Shown: positions 29,085 to 38,663 of the stretch, piece by piece
Numbering within the stretch: position 1 is the first letter of the stretch
Layout: each line of letters opens with the position of its first letter
Notes under the pieces: model-generated
Told to the model about the DNA's origin: nothing
Database searches by the model: none
Seen by the model: the letters and a program-made list of their open reading frames with translations, nothing else
Assembly (NCBI GenBank): GCA_000403335.2
Contig: KE159617.1
Coordinates: forward strand, 386,412-449,543
Source of the DNA: Lachnospiraceae bacterium MD335
GTDB taxonomy: Bacteria > Bacillota > Clostridia > Lachnospirales > Lachnospiraceae
Length of the DNA: 63,132 bases
Direction of reading: 5' to 3'
Program-made: the position numbers and the translations under genes

Positions 29085-29555
29085 GTGCCACGTAAAGGAC
29101 ATATTCAGAAAAGAGATGTATTGGCAGATCCTATTTACGGCAATAAGGTAGTTACAAAGCTGATCAACAACGTAATGTTGGACGGCAAAAAAGGCGTAGC
29201 TCAGAAAATCGTATATGGGGCATTTGCCAGAGTAGAAGAAAAAGCACAGAAGCCGGCATTGGATGTATTTGAAACGGCAATGAACAATATTATGCCGATG
29301 CTGGAGTGTAAAGCAAGACGTATCGGTGGCGCTACGTATCAGGTACCCTTAGAGGTAAAGCCTGAGCGCCGTCAGACATTAGGTCTTCGCTGGCTTGTAT
29401 TTTTCGCACGTAAGAGAGGCGAAAAGACAATGGAGGAAAGACTGGCAAACGAGATTTTGGACGCATCAAACAATACGGGTGCATCTGTAAAGAGAAAAGA
29501 AGATATGCACAAGATGGCAGAGGCAAACAAGGCTTTCGCACATTATCGGTTTTAA
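29085..29555 (+). CDS. rpsG: 30S ribosomal protein S7
   Basis: 156 residues, the standard length, when read from the GTG at 29085, which has AGGAGGG 7 bases upstream. The in-frame ATG 81 bases upstream lacks a good site. It begins [19 protein letters not shown], includes [24 protein letters not shown], and ends [14 protein letters not shown]-like. S7 organises the 30S head and binds its own mRNA in other bacteria. Confidence 0.98.
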   Translation: MPRKGHIQKRDVLADPIYGNKVVTKLINNVMLDGKKGVAQKIVYGAFARVEEKAQKPALDVFETAMNNIMPMLECKARRIGGATYQVPLEVKPERRQTLGLRWLVFFARKRGEKTMEERLANEILDASNNTGASVKRKEDMHKMAEANKAFAHYRF

Positions 29556-29596
29556 GTGTATACAGATCTGTGTTTATTATTTAAGGAGGAAGAACA

Positions 29597-31714
29597 TTGG
29601 CTGAAAGAGAATATCCTTTAGACAGGACCAGAAACATTGGTATTATGGCTCATATCGATGCTGGTAAGACTACTCTTACAGAGCGTATCTTATATTATAC
29701 CGGTGTTAATTATAAGATTGGTGATACACATGAAGGTACTGCTACAATGGACTGGATGGAGCAGGAGCAGGAAAGAGGTATCACAATTACATCAGCCGCA
29801 ACCACATGTCATTGGACACATCAGGAGAATGCAAAGACTCAGGATGGCGCTTTGGAGCATCGTATCAATATCATTGATACGCCGGGGCACGTAGACTTCA
29901 CCGTAGAAGTTGAGCGTTCACTTCGTGTACTTGACGGCGCCGTAGGTGTTTTCTGTGCAAAAGGTGGTGTTGAGCCACAGTCAGAGAACGTATGGCGTCA
30001 GGCTGATACCTACAATGTACCTAGAATGGCATTTATCAACAAGATGGACATCTTGGGCGCTAATTTCTATGGTGCGGTAGATCAAATTAGAACAAGATTA
30101 GGTAAAAATGCAATTATTCTTCAAATACCGATTGGTAAGGAAGATGATTTTAAGGGTATTATTGATTTGATGGAAATGAAAGCCTACATCTACAATGATG
30201 ACAAGGGAGATGATATTTCCATTGGAGAAATCCCCGCAGATATGGCAGACGACGCAGAGCTTTATCATGGTGAAATGATAGAGAAAATCTGCGAGCTGGA
30301 CGATGATTTAACCATGATGTACCTTGAGGGCGAGGAGCCTTCGATTGAGCAGTTAAAGGCGGCTCTTAGAAAAGGTACATGCGAATGTACGGCAGTTCCT
30401 GTGTGCTGCGGTTCTGCATACAGAAATAAGGGCGTTCAGAAGCTTCTTGACGCAATCCTTGACTTTATGCCCGCTCCGACAGATATTGCGGCGATTAAAG
30501 GTACGGATTTGGACGGCAACGAAGTTGAGCGTCATTCTTCGGATGACGAGCCGTTCTCAGCGCTTGCATTTAAGATTATGGCGGACCCGTTTGTTGGTAA
30601 GCTTGCATTCTTCAGAGTGTACTCTGGTACAATGAACTCTGGTTCTTATGTGTTAAATGCAACAAAGGACAAAAAGGAGCGTGTAGGACGTATTTTACAG
30701 ATGCATGCGAATAAGAGACAGGAGTTGGACAAGGTTTACTCCGGTGACATCGCTGCAGCAGTTGGATTTAAGTTTACAACAACCGGTGATACAATCTGCG
30801 ATGAGCAGCATCCGGTAATCCTTGAGTCTATGGAATTCCCTGAGCCTGTTATTGAGCTCGCAATTGAGCCGAAGACGAAGGCAGGACAGGGCAAGATGGG
30901 TGAAGCGCTTGCAAAGCTTGCAGAGGAGGATCCGACATTCCGTGCGCATACAAATCCGGAAACAGGACAGACCATTATCGCAGGTATGGGCGAGTTGCAT
31001 CTTGAGATTATCGTAGACAGACTTCTTCGTGAGTTTAAGGTAGAAGCAAATGTTGGTGCGCCTCAGGTTGCATACAAGGAAGCAATCACGAAGGAAGTGG
31101 ACATCGATTCGAAGTACGCAAAGCAGTCCGGTGGACGTGGACAGTATGGTCACTGTAAAGTTAAGTTTGCACCGATGGATGCAAACGGCGAAGAGCTTTT
31201 CAAATTCGAGTCTTCGGTTGTCGGCGGTGCAATTCCGAAGGAATACATTCCGGCAGTCGGCGAAGGTATCGAAGAGGCAACAAAGGCAGGTATCCTTGGA
31301 GGCTTCCCTGTTGTGGGCGTATACGCGAATGTATATGACGGTTCTTACCATGAAGTAGACTCTTCAGAAATGGCATTCCACATTGCAGGTTCGCTTGCAT
31401 TTAAGGAAGCGATGCAGAAAGCAGCTCCCGTGCTTCTTGAGCCGATTATGAAGGTTGAGGTAACAATGCCTGAGGAATATATGGGTGATGTTATCGGCGA
31501 TATTAATTCGCGTCGTGGACGTATTGAAGGTATGGACGATCTTGGCGGCGGAAAAATCGTTAGAGGTTATGTTCCTCTTGCTGAGATGTTCGGATATTCT
31601 ACGGATTTGCGTTCTAAGACGCAGGGACGCGGAAACTACTCAATGTTCTTTGAGAAGTATGAGCAGGTTCCGAAGAATGTTCAGGATAAGGTGCTGGCTG
31701 CTAAGAAGGGCTGA
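29597..31714 (+). CDS. fusA: Elongation factor G
   Basis: 705 residues. It is the GTPase driving ribosomal translocation. G1 AHIDAGKTT (residues 17-25), switch [10 protein letters not shown], and NKMD for guanine recognition are all present. Domains II-V follow, with [11 protein letters not shown] in domain IV and [18 protein letters not shown] in domain V. Start is TTG at 29597, set by AAGGAGGAAGAACA. An operon with rpsL and rpsG. Confidence 0.98.
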   Translation: MAEREYPLDRTRNIGIMAHIDAGKTTLTERILYYTGVNYKIGDTHEGTATMDWMEQEQERGITITSAATTCHWTHQENAKTQDGALEHRINIIDTPGHVDFTVEVERSLRVLDGAVGVFCAKGGVEPQSENVWRQADTYNVPRMAFINKMDILGANFYGAVDQIRTRLGKNAIILQIPIGKEDDFKGIIDLMEMKAYIYNDDKGDDISIGEIPADMADDAELYHGEMIEKICELDDDLTMMYLEGEEPSIEQLKAALRKGTCECTAVPVCCGSAYRNKGVQKLLDAILDFMPAPTDIAAIKGTDLDGNEVERHSSDDEPFSALAFKIMADPFVGKLAFFRVYSGTMNSGSYVLNATKDKKERVGRILQMHANKRQELDKVYSGDIAAAVGFKFTTTGDTICDEQHPVILESMEFPEPVIELAIEPKTKAGQGKMGEALAKLAEEDPTFRAHTNPETGQTIIAGMGELHLEIIVDRLLREFKVEANVGAPQVAYKEAITKEVDIDSKYAKQSGGRGQYGHCKVKFAPMDANGEELFKFESSVVGGAIPKEYIPAVGEGIEEATKAGILGGFPVVGVYANVYDGSYHEVDSSEMAFHIAGSLAFKEAMQKAAPVLLEPIMKVEVTMPEEYMGDVIGDINSRRGRIEGMDDLGGGKIVRGYVPLAEMFGYSTDLRSKTQGRGNYSMFFEKYEQVPKNVQDKVLAAKKG

Positions 31715-31752
31715 TAAAATCGTTTGAAACAGCAGTATTTTATAAATAATAC

Positions 31753-31781
31753 TTGAAAATCCCAGTATTTTCTAATATAAT
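31753..31781 (+). promoter_or_regulatory. Sigma-A type promoter of tuf
   Basis: TTGAAA, 17-base spacer, TATAAT, 80 bases before the tuf start. tuf can therefore be transcribed apart from fusA. Confidence 0.8.
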
Positions 31782-31860
31782 TAGGCTTAGTTGGGTAAGG
31801 TTTTATGTAGAATGAAACTTAATTAATTTATTAATAACTATTTTAAGGAGGACTTTTAAA

Positions 31861-33048
31861 ATGGCAAAGGCTAAATTTGAAAGAAGTAAACCCCATTGTA
31901 ACATTGGTACAATCGGACACGTTGACCACGGTAAGACAACTTTAACAGCAGCAATCACAAAGGTTTTGGCTGAGAGAGTTGCAGGTAACGTAGCAACGGA
32001 TTTTGAGAACATCGATAAGGCTCCGGAAGAGAGAGAGCGTGGTATCACAATCAATACAGCACACGTTGAGTATGAGACAGACAAGAGACATTATGCACAC
32101 GTTGACTGCCCGGGACATGCTGACTATGTAAAGAACATGATCACAGGCGCTGCGCAGATGGACGGCGCAATCCTTGTTGTTGCTGCAACAGACGGTGTTA
32201 TGGCACAGACAAAGGAGCATATCCTTCTTTCTCGTCAGGTAGGTGTACCTAAGATTGTTGTATTCATGAACAAGTGTGATATGGTTGACGATCCTGAGTT
32301 ACTTGAGCTTGTTGAGATGGAAATCACAGAGCAGCTTGAGGAGTATGAGTTCACGGATTGTCCGATTATTAAGGGTTCTGCTTTGAAGGCTCTTGAAGAT
32401 CCCAGCAGCGAGTGGGGCGACAAGATTATCGAGCTTATGAACACAGTTGATGAGCATATTCCTGATCCTGTACGTGAGACAGATAAGCCGTTCCTGATGC
32501 CGATCGAGGACATTTTCACAATTACAGGCCGTGGTACGGTTGCTACAGGTAGAGTTGAGCGTGGTACACTCCATGTTAACGAGGAAGTTGAAATCGTTGG
32601 TATCAGCGAGGAGACAAAGAAGACTGTTTGTACAGGTATCGAGATGTTCCGTAAGCTTCTTGACGAGGCTCAGGCTGGTGACAACATCGGTGCACTCCTT
32701 CGTGGTATTCAGAGAACAGAGATCCAAAGAGGACAGGTTCTTGCAAAACCGGGTACTGTTACATGCCATAGAAAATTTACGGCTCAGGTTTACGTATTGA
32801 CAAAGGACGAGGGTGGACGTCACACACCGTTCTTCAACAACTACAGACCGCAGTTCTATTTCAGAACAACGGATGTTACAGGTGTTTGTAACCTTCCTGA
32901 AGGTACAGAGATGTGCATGCCGGGCGATAACGTTGAGATGACGATTGAGCTGATTCACCCGATCGCTATGGAGCAGGGACTTACGTTCGCTATCCGTGAG
33001 GGTGGTAGGACAGTAGGGTCTGGTAGGGTTGCTACTATCATCGAGTAA
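31861..33048 (+). CDS. tuf: Elongation factor Tu
   Basis: 395 residues. It carries aminoacyl-tRNA to the ribosome. [13 protein letters not shown] (G1), [20 protein letters not shown] (G3), and NKCDMVDD (G4) are intact, as are domains II and III. ATG after AAGGAGG. The last 18 codons (from 32994) are odd: they use AGG for arginine and are repeated in synonymous form at 62754-62808. The 3' end appears to have been supplied by the mobile element that integrated here, leaving the protein unchanged. Confidence 0.99.
   Translation: MAKAKFERSKPHCNIGTIGHVDHGKTTLTAAITKVLAERVAGNVATDFENIDKAPEERERGITINTAHVEYETDKRHYAHVDCPGHADYVKNMITGAAQMDGAILVVAATDGVMAQTKEHILLSRQVGVPKIVVFMNKCDMVDDPELLELVEMEITEQLEEYEFTDCPIIKGSALKALEDPSSEWGDKIIELMNTVDEHIPDPVRETDKPFLMPIEDIFTITGRGTVATGRVERGTLHVNEEVEIVGISEETKKTVCTGIEMFRKLLDEAQAGDNIGALLRGIQRTEIQRGQVLAKPGTVTCHRKFTAQVYVLTKDEGGRHTPFFNNYRPQFYFRTTDVTGVCNLPEGTEMCMPGDNVEMTIELIHPIAMEQGLTFAIREGGRTVGSGRVATIIE
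32994..33008 (+). other. Left attachment core of the tuf-integrated island
   Basis: The 15 bases CCGTGAGGGTGGTAG are identical at 62754-62768, 29,760 bases away. After them the two copies differ only at synonymous positions up to the stop codon. This is the expected pattern where an element integrates in a gene's 3' end and replaces it. Confidence 0.8.
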
Positions 33049-33070
33049 TCAATAGAATTACAGTAAATTC

Positions 33071-33105
33071 AAGGGTTTCGGAGATTTCTCCGGAACCCTT
33101 TTTAT
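33071..33105 (+). terminator. Terminator carried with the replaced tuf end
   Basis: Stem AAGGGTTTCGGAGA / TCTCCGGAACCCTT with one mismatch, then TTTTT. A different hairpin occupies the same position after the second tuf end (62832). Confidence 0.85.
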
Positions 33106-33132
33106 GTTGTGAAACAATTCAAAAATGCTCTG

Positions 33133-33151
33133 TGGTTCTAATATGGTTCTA
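33133..33151 (+). repeat. Paired 8-bp direct repeats, possible integrase arm sites (left)
   Basis: TGGTTCTA-ATA-TGGTTCTA, period 11, starting 85 bases after the tuf stop codon. The period of one helical turn suits two recombinase N-terminal domains on the same DNA face. Function inferred. Confidence 0.6.
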
Positions 33152-33190
33152 AAAAATTTGTTCATCATTAAAATACATTCAAAATATCTT

Positions 33191-33520
33191 CTAATAGTTC
33201 TCTACTGGAATATTAAATGAATTCATCAAACTGTCTATCCATATGTTGTATTCATCACTGTCAATTTTTTCGCTTTCCAGTTCTTTATTCAATTCATTCC
33301 AACGAGATACAAGAGATGCAATCTGCGGACTTTCTATGTTAATAGATGCCACTAAGCGTCGGGTAGCAGTATTGACGGACGTGGAACATTCTACTGGAAT
33401 ACCTGCTCTTATCAATTCCATGATTACCTTTAAAATATCTGAATACGTGTTAATGCTCAATTCGTCGTTGGGTTTAATTGTATATCCAAAAAATAATTCT
33501 TCTTTAATACCGATAATGGA
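33191..33520 (-). pseudogene. C-terminal remnant of an XRE-type regulator
   Basis: About 110 residues (INTYSDILKVIMELI ... SDEYNIWIDSLMNSF) resemble the C-terminal helper domain of Clostridia XRE regulators. The HTH part is absent. The resemblance seems to start near IGIKEELFFGY, so a break lies close to 33515. Low confidence in family. Confidence 0.45.
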
Positions 33521-33795
33521 ACAGAATTTTTGTATTACTTGGCTGAAAATGAAATGGAGAAGATAAAGCAAGAGAATGAAGCTGTCCGGCAGGAAACAAC
33601 GGAACTTTCCGCAACCAATGATTTATTAAGGGAACAGGCAGACGGATTGATAGAGAACAGAGAAAAGCTGATGTCTGATAATAAAGCATTGGAACAGCGA
33701 CAGAAAAAGTTGCAGCAGGATATTGAGAAAATGGCTGATTCTAAAGTGACATTGGAACGTAACATACATGCCTATGATAAAGATGCAAAATGGCA
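33515..33795 (+). pseudogene. Coiled-coil remnant of a MobV-type relaxase
   Basis: A ~90-residue frame (LAENEMEKIKQENEAVRQET ... HAYDKDAKWQF) is a long coiled coil like the C-terminal part of plasmid recombination/mobilisation enzymes. It lacks the catalytic N-terminus and stops matching near 33795, where antisense ABC sequence begins. Confidence 0.5.
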
Positions 33796-33972
33796 GTTCG
33801 TGGGTTTCATCAGGCCCGCAATTAAGCGCAACAGTGTAGTTTTGCCAGCGCCATTCTGTCCGACAAGGCCGTACACATCACCTCTTGAAACTGAAAAATC
33901 CACATCATGCAATATCTCGGCTTGACCGAAACATTTATTCAAATGTTCTACGGCAAGAATTTGTGTGTCCAA
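33795..33972 (-). pseudogene. N-terminal fragment of an ABC transporter ATPase
   Basis: About 59 residues from a TTG start at 33972 after AAGGAG. LAVEHLNKCFGQAEILHDVDF leads to the Walker A motif GQNGAGKTTLLRLIAGL. The rest of the gene is missing; the join lies after KPTN. The piece cannot make a working ATPase. Confidence 0.8.
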
Positions 33973-34267
33973 ATTTACATCTCCTTTCCGAAGCCGACTA
34001 TCAGCTTCTGAAAAGGTAGTCGTATGACAGAACAAAATCCTTCGTAAATTTCAAAAAAATTTTTGTTCAAAACCGCCGTAAAATCAGAACATGGGATAAT
34101 ACCTACCCCTCAACGGTTTTTCCTTTCCCGTTAGGAGGTGCAGGATGGCTTTAGGATTAGTATGCAGAAATATCTCTCTCAAAAAATCAGCATAATCAGA
34201 CCTATTAAACGGCATAATAAGGTTATTCATTTGTGTGAATCAGCACGATACAATATATTTGAGGTGA

Positions 34268-34630
34268 ATGATTATGCCGATTGATGATTTAACCGCTTTA
34301 GGGCAAAAAATGCGGGAAGCCCGAAAGAAAAAAGACCTGACACAGCAGGAACTTTCTGATCTGAGCCATGTATCTGTAAAACAAATTGCCAACATCGAAA
34401 AAGGAAAGATGAATCCATCTTACTTGATTTTGAAAGCATTGGCAAAGGTGCTACCGATTTCTCTGGACTCTCTAATCAACCCAGATGTTTCTCCCGAAGA
34501 TGATGGAAGCAATCAGATGAAAATGCTGTATTGCAGCTGCCCGTCAGAAATGCGTGAAACCCTCTTGCACCACACACAGGAGACCGCAAAAGAGCTAACA
34601 GAACTATCCGGGAAATTTGAAACGAATTGA
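34268..34630 (+). CDS. XRE-family transcriptional regulator
   Basis: 120 residues. The HTH domain (residues 8-65: LGQKMREARKKKDLTQQELS, then VSVKQIANIEKGKMNPS) is typical XRE/Cro. The C-terminal ~55 residues are helical and not recognised. GAGGTG precedes the ATG. It points away from the relaxase block and may regulate transfer genes or a neighbouring promoter, a guess from position. Confidence 0.85.
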   Translation: MIMPIDDLTALGQKMREARKKKDLTQQELSDLSHVSVKQIANIEKGKMNPSYLILKALAKVLPISLDSLINPDVSPEDDGSNQMKMLYCSCPSEMRETLLHHTQETAKELTELSGKFETN

Positions 34631-34873
34631 GCCGGTGAGTGAATTTAACAAATTCCTCACCGGCTTTGTTCTTTTTCGAGAAAAAGAAGGTTATCCCGTT
34701 CCGGGATAACCGTGGCAAGCAATGCCCCAGGATAGCCATACGGCTCCTGGCGCTGCTTGTTGGGGATTCCCCAAGCCCCTTTTGAACACAGAATTTCATT
34801 CTGTGGCTGCGCGTTCCTGCGGAACGCTTTTCACCTGCCTGCGGCGGTGAGAAAATGCGAAAAAACAGGCGCG

Positions 34874-36292
34874 TCAGCGGTCCTGCCCCTGTTCCTTTTC
34901 CCGGTCATTCTGGCGTTCCTCCCCGTATCCCATCAGCCGGTCCACATTGTCTTTTGCGGTCAGCAGTTCCCGCATTTCCTCGCGGGAACGCCGGTACTCG
35001 GCATAGTCTTTTTTCTTTCCTTCCAACAATGTTGCGTACTCGGCCTGCAAGCTCTTGACGGTGGGCAGCTTCTTGATACCCAAATCGTCAAATGCCTGCT
35101 TTGCGGCCTTGTGGAGCAAAATATCCGCTTCATGTTCCGCTAAAAATTTCTTGGAATATCCCGCCTTGCGGTAGGCCGCATAGACCTCGCGGGTCTTGGC
35201 GTAATTGATGATATGGGTCCGCAGTACGGCAATCTCCGCCATGCGGTTTTCCGCCGCCTTGATCTGCGCCGACAGCTCATTATGACGGGCGGTAGCAGCA
35301 GCCGCTTTTTCTTCCAAGACTGCGTATTCCAGCAGGCCATGCTCGGTGAGATAGTTCATTGTCTGCGCCATCTGTTTGAGGTTAAATACCTTTGCCCAGC
35401 GCGCGTAGCCAGCGCCTTTTCCGGCCTGCAATTTTGCCTGAATATCCACCAGAAGATTGACCTTCGGAGTGGGAGTTGAAACCGCGTCTTTTCTGCGGGG
35501 CGTATGCTGCTTTTCTCCGGCAAGGACCGCCCGTATTTCATCTTCACTATATCCCTCGCCCAGTTTTTCATCCATGCGGGCAACATTCTTCCAGCCGGGG
35601 GCTTTGAGCCGGATTGCCTGTCCCCGGCGTGACACCTCACAACCCATTTCCGCAAGCAGCTTTAACAGAGCGTCAAAGTCAGCCGGTTTCTGTTCCAGCG
35701 CCTGGTCGATCATCATGCGGAGCTGTTCCCGGTGGGAGGGCTTTGCCTGATCCCCCAGCCATTTGTTGTAGCTTTTTCCATGCGGTTTTGGGTCCTCTAC
35801 AATGGAATAGCCATTCTCAACGCAGATGGTATCATTCAGCCGCCGGACCGCGCGGGTGCTGCCCCAGAAGTTTCGGAATTTCCGGTCACAGTTCACATTG
35901 ACTGCGTTCCAGATGATGTGGTTATGGATATGGGATTTGTCGATATGGGTGCAGACCACAAAGGCGTGATTTCCCTTGGTGAACCGCTTTGCAAACTCCA
36001 CGCCCAGCCGGTTGGCTTCTTCCGGGGTAATCTCGCCGGGGACAAAGGACTGCCGGACATGGTAGGCCAGCACATCGTCCGCGCCCCGTACCCGCCCGGT
36101 GGTGGAAATGTACTCCCGTTTTGCCAGCAGAAACTCGGCGTCGGCTACCCGGCTGTCACACGCAAAGCCGGTGACGAGCCTGCCGTTATCTGTCTTTTGC
36201 GGGTTGGATACATAGTCGATAATGTCACTGACCGCCTGACTTTCGGTGCGGCCTTTGCCAATGTGCAGCGGCATGATGCGTGTGGTTGCCAT
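34874..36292 (-). CDS. Relaxase/mobilisation nuclease (MobA/VirD2-like)
   Basis: 472 residues and apparently complete. It nicks and covalently binds the transfer origin to start DNA transfer. The HUH motif is clear: THIDKSHIHNHIIWNAV (near residues 110-125). The catalytic Tyr candidates lie in the N-terminal region (IIDYVSNPQK). The C-terminal half is coiled coil (ARHNELSAQIKAAENRMAEI). GGAGG is near the start on the minus strand. It belongs to the type found in Tn1549-like elements and remains intact while most transfer machinery nearby is deleted. Confidence 0.92.
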   Translation of the reverse strand: MATTRIMPLHIGKGRTESQAVSDIIDYVSNPQKTDNGRLVTGFACDSRVADAEFLLAKREYISTTGRVRGADDVLAYHVRQSFVPGEITPEEANRLGVEFAKRFTKGNHAFVVCTHIDKSHIHNHIIWNAVNVNCDRKFRNFWGSTRAVRRLNDTICVENGYSIVEDPKPHGKSYNKWLGDQAKPSHREQLRMMIDQALEQKPADFDALLKLLAEMGCEVSRRGQAIRLKAPGWKNVARMDEKLGEGYSEDEIRAVLAGEKQHTPRRKDAVSTPTPKVNLLVDIQAKLQAGKGAGYARWAKVFNLKQMAQTMNYLTEHGLLEYAVLEEKAAAATARHNELSAQIKAAENRMAEIAVLRTHIINYAKTREVYAAYRKAGYSKKFLAEHEADILLHKAAKQAFDDLGIKKLPTVKSLQAEYATLLEGKKKDYAEYRRSREEMRELLTAKDNVDRLMGYGEERQNDREKEQGQDR

Positions 36293-36348
36293 GATGGAAT
36301 CCTCCCTTCATAACAAAACGGCCTGCATATGCAGACCGCTTGTTTCTT

Positions 36349-36558
36349 TTATTCACCATTTTTGTATCGGATGACCGGAATCTGTCTGACCTTTTTTCCA
36401 ATGGTCCGGCGTTCTAACGCAAAAATCATATCGCTGGTGCGCTCAAAAAATCCGATGTCCTTTTTCCAGCTCATCCCGCATTTACAATGCTGTAAGCCGA
36501 TAAACTGCTGTTTCATTTTTCTGCCGCAGACGGGGCAGACTTTATTACTGGTTCCCAT
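36349..36558 (-). CDS. Small zinc-ribbon protein
   Basis: 69 residues with CPVCGRKM (residues 8-15) and HCKCGMSW (near 24-31), forming two zinc knuckles. No further family evident. It ends near the relaxase gene and starts 2 bases from the end of the DUF1016 gene, so the two are probably co-transcribed. Confidence 0.65.
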   Translation of the reverse strand: MGTSNKVCPVCGRKMKQQFIGLQHCKCGMSWKKDIGFFERTSDMIFALERRTIGKKVRQIPVIRYKNGE

Positions 36559-36560
36559 AT

Positions 36561-37580
36561 TTATTCTTCCATCTTATAAAAGCTGTCCAAGTTCAGCTCC
36601 CGTTTCAGTTCTTCTTCGGATGGCAGATAAGTAAAATACTTCGACGCGAATATCTGGCGGTTATCTTCCGGCAGCGTGTATTTTACAATGGAATCTCCTT
36701 TGTCCGCGCAAAGGACAATGCCAATCGGCGGCGTATCACCGTCATTCATCATCTCACGAGTGTAATAATTCACATACATCTGCATCTGGCCCAAATCCTG
36801 ATGGGTCAGCTTGCCCATTTTCAAATCTATGAGGACAAAGCATTTCAGAATATAATTATAAAAAACCAGGTCGATGAAAAAGTCCTGCCCATCCAGTGTA
36901 AACCGTTTTTGGCGCGCCACAAATGAAAAGCCGCGTCCAAGCTCTAAAAGGAAGTGCTGAAGATGGTCAATCAGGGCTTGCTCCAGTTCGCCCTCATACA
37001 CATGAGTGTCCGGCTGGATCTGCAAAAATTCCATTACATAAGGGTCCTTGATTATTTTTTCATATTCCGGTTTTGGCTCGGTAGACTGGATTTCTTTTGC
37101 TACAAGTGATTTATCCTGACTCGCTAAAATGCGTTGGTAGTACATGGTGTTGATCTGCCGTTCCAGTTGCCGGACACTCCACGCAGATTTTGCACATTCT
37201 TCTGCATAAAAAGTCCTTGCCTGTTCATCCTGGACACGCATTAAAAGCCGATAATGGGACCAGCTCAATTCGGCACACAGTGTGTGCCGAATCGGAAACA
37301 AGCAATAAAACTGGCGCATTGCCCGAAGATTACGGACGGTAAAACCCTTTCCAAACTCAACAGTCAGCTGTTCAGATAAATAATCCAGAAGTTTTTTTCC
37401 ATACTCGGCCCGGTCATTTTCTCCACACGCTTTATAGATTTGTTCTCCTATTTCCCAGTAGGTGATTACCATTGTGGAATTTACCGCCGCGCTTAAACGG
37501 TGTTGCGCGGAAACAATCGAATTGCGGATAGAATGATAGGTCTGTTCCGCATTTTGATTGATTTGCAAATCGTGATTCAA
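36561..37580 (-). CDS. DUF1016 / YhcG-family PD-(D/E)XK nuclease-like protein
   Basis: About 340 residues. The N-terminal DUF1016 helical domain (YWEIGEQIYK, FTVRNLRAMRQFY, LSWSHYRLLMRVQD) is followed by a nuclease-like C-terminal domain: GRGFSFVARQKRFTLDGQDFFIDLVFYN and FVLIDLKMGKLTHQDLGQMQMYVNYY, which hold the D..D-x-K core. YhcG-type proteins occur on mobile elements, and their role is uncertain. I choose the TTG at 37580, which has AAGGAGGG 8 bases upstream; longer in-frame starts lack a site. Confidence 0.9.
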   Translation of the reverse strand: MNHDLQINQNAEQTYHSIRNSIVSAQHRLSAAVNSTMVITYWEIGEQIYKACGENDRAEYGKKLLDYLSEQLTVEFGKGFTVRNLRAMRQFYCLFPIRHTLCAELSWSHYRLLMRVQDEQARTFYAEECAKSAWSVRQLERQINTMYYQRILASQDKSLVAKEIQSTEPKPEYEKIIKDPYVMEFLQIQPDTHVYEGELEQALIDHLQHFLLELGRGFSFVARQKRFTLDGQDFFIDLVFYNYILKCFVLIDLKMGKLTHQDLGQMQMYVNYYTREMMNDGDTPPIGIVLCADKGDSIVKYTLPEDNRQIFASKYFTYLPSEEELKRELNLDSFYKMEE

Positions 37581-37854
37581 TTTTGCTCCCTCCTTGCCTA
37601 TGGACATTATACCACGCAATCACAAAAAAACAAATGCCCCAAAAATCTTGCTGTCTTTTTCATAAAAGCTGCGCTTTCTCTCATCAGAGATTGTAAAAAA
37701 CTTGAAATAATGTGACCACGCCAATTTAACAGACGGTGTCTGGCATTTTCCATACATCCACTCCTCTATGAAAAGACCCGCCCGTTTGCGGGACTGTCTG
37801 CGCTATGACCTTTATCAGTATATCCTATTTCATGCCGAAAGTAAATCGCCAAAG

Positions 37855-38151
37855 CTATCTGGCGTTTCCTTTTTCCCACCTCTCCAAACGGGATTGGCAC
37901 AGTGCGGCAATTTCGTTTTTATCTTCCTCCGTCACATTCCTGCATCCCTTTGTCCGCTGGATTTCCAGATAGCTTTCATAATCGGAAAGCAGAAGGTCAA
38001 AAAGCTCCTTTGGGGTATGGCAGACCATGCCGCTGCAATAGCCGGGTAATTCCCCTGTCCCATGAAACTCCACCCGGATATACCCATACCGGCTTTTGCA
38101 GACTTCCATTTCTGTATCCAATGCCAGATAGTCCCCAAAAATGTCTATCAC
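37855..38151 (-). CDS. Small protein of unknown function from conjugative element
   Basis: 98 residues with no recognised domain. The N-terminus (residues 1-45) looks beta-rich and the C-terminus (LFDLLLSDYESYLEIQRTKG) helical. It shares the GC-rich composition of the neighbouring mobilisation genes. The ~230 bases to its right-hand neighbour's promoter region (37620-37854) hold only a GC-rich hairpin near 37775-37800. Confidence 0.55.
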   Translation of the reverse strand: MIDIFGDYLALDTEMEVCKSRYGYIRVEFHGTGELPGYCSGMVCHTPKELFDLLLSDYESYLEIQRTKGCRNVTEEDKNEIAALCQSRLERWEKGNAR

Positions 38152-38258
38152 CTGTTAAAATGACATCATAGCAGTCCACTCCTTTCGTAAAACCCTGTTC
38201 TGCCGCTATTATCCATGATTCCGGCACATCCGGCAAGTTTACCGTCAAAAAGAAAAAG

Positions 38259-38300
38259 CGGAGGAAGGCGCGGCGAAGAACGCCGTTCCTCCCTCCGCAG
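38259..38300. other. Inverted repeat downstream of mobC
   Basis: GGAGGAAGGCG pairs with CGCC-G-TTCCTCC, and outer GCGGAGG/CCTCCGC can extend it. It could be a terminator for the convergent frame or a remnant of a transfer origin. Not resolved. Confidence 0.4.
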
Positions 38301-38318
38301 ATGGAGCAAACTATCCGG

Positions 38319-38663
38319 TCAGGAGAGCTTGGAAAGCTGGGCCAGTATCTTCTGCACACCGTCCCAAAGCTGTTCCTGCCGCTGGGATATATCTTCCAAA
38401 TCAGCGTCATAAACCCGCCCGGTTTCATGCACTTTACGGGTCAGCTGGTTTAAGTTGTTGCTGGAATAGCGCATCAGGGACACCAGCTCCTTCAGTTCCG
38501 GCAAATCCAGCTTTACCACATACCCGTCCAGCGCCATTTTCCGCAGGTAGGCTTCCCGGTTGACGGTTCCAAGCTGGGACATTTTCTGCTCAATCAGAGC
38601 CAGCTCCTCCGGGGAAACCCGGAAATTCATCTGTACCTCCCGTTTCCGCTTTGCCGCGCTCAT
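38319..38663 (-). CDS. Relaxosome accessory protein MobC
   Basis: 114 residues. The N-terminal ribbon-helix-helix ([21 protein letters not shown]) and following MobC block ([32 protein letters not shown]) are typical. It helps the relaxase bind and open the transfer origin. It overlaps the upstream truncated gene by 4 bases. In related elements mobC directly precedes the relaxase gene; here about 2 kb with DUF1016 and two small genes separates them. Confidence 0.9.
   Translation of the reverse strand: MSAAKRKREVQMNFRVSPEELALIEQKMSQLGTVNREAYLRKMALDGYVVKLDLPELKELVSLMRYSSNNLNQLTRKVHETGRVYDADLEDISQRQEQLWDGVQKILAQLSKLS

Noticed and set aside
34145-34195. A 16-residue peptide after AGGAGGTGCAGG
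   Set aside because: A good ribosome binding site precedes ATGGCTTTAGG, but the frame ends after 16 codons. It may be a leader peptide or a truncated gene, too little to call.
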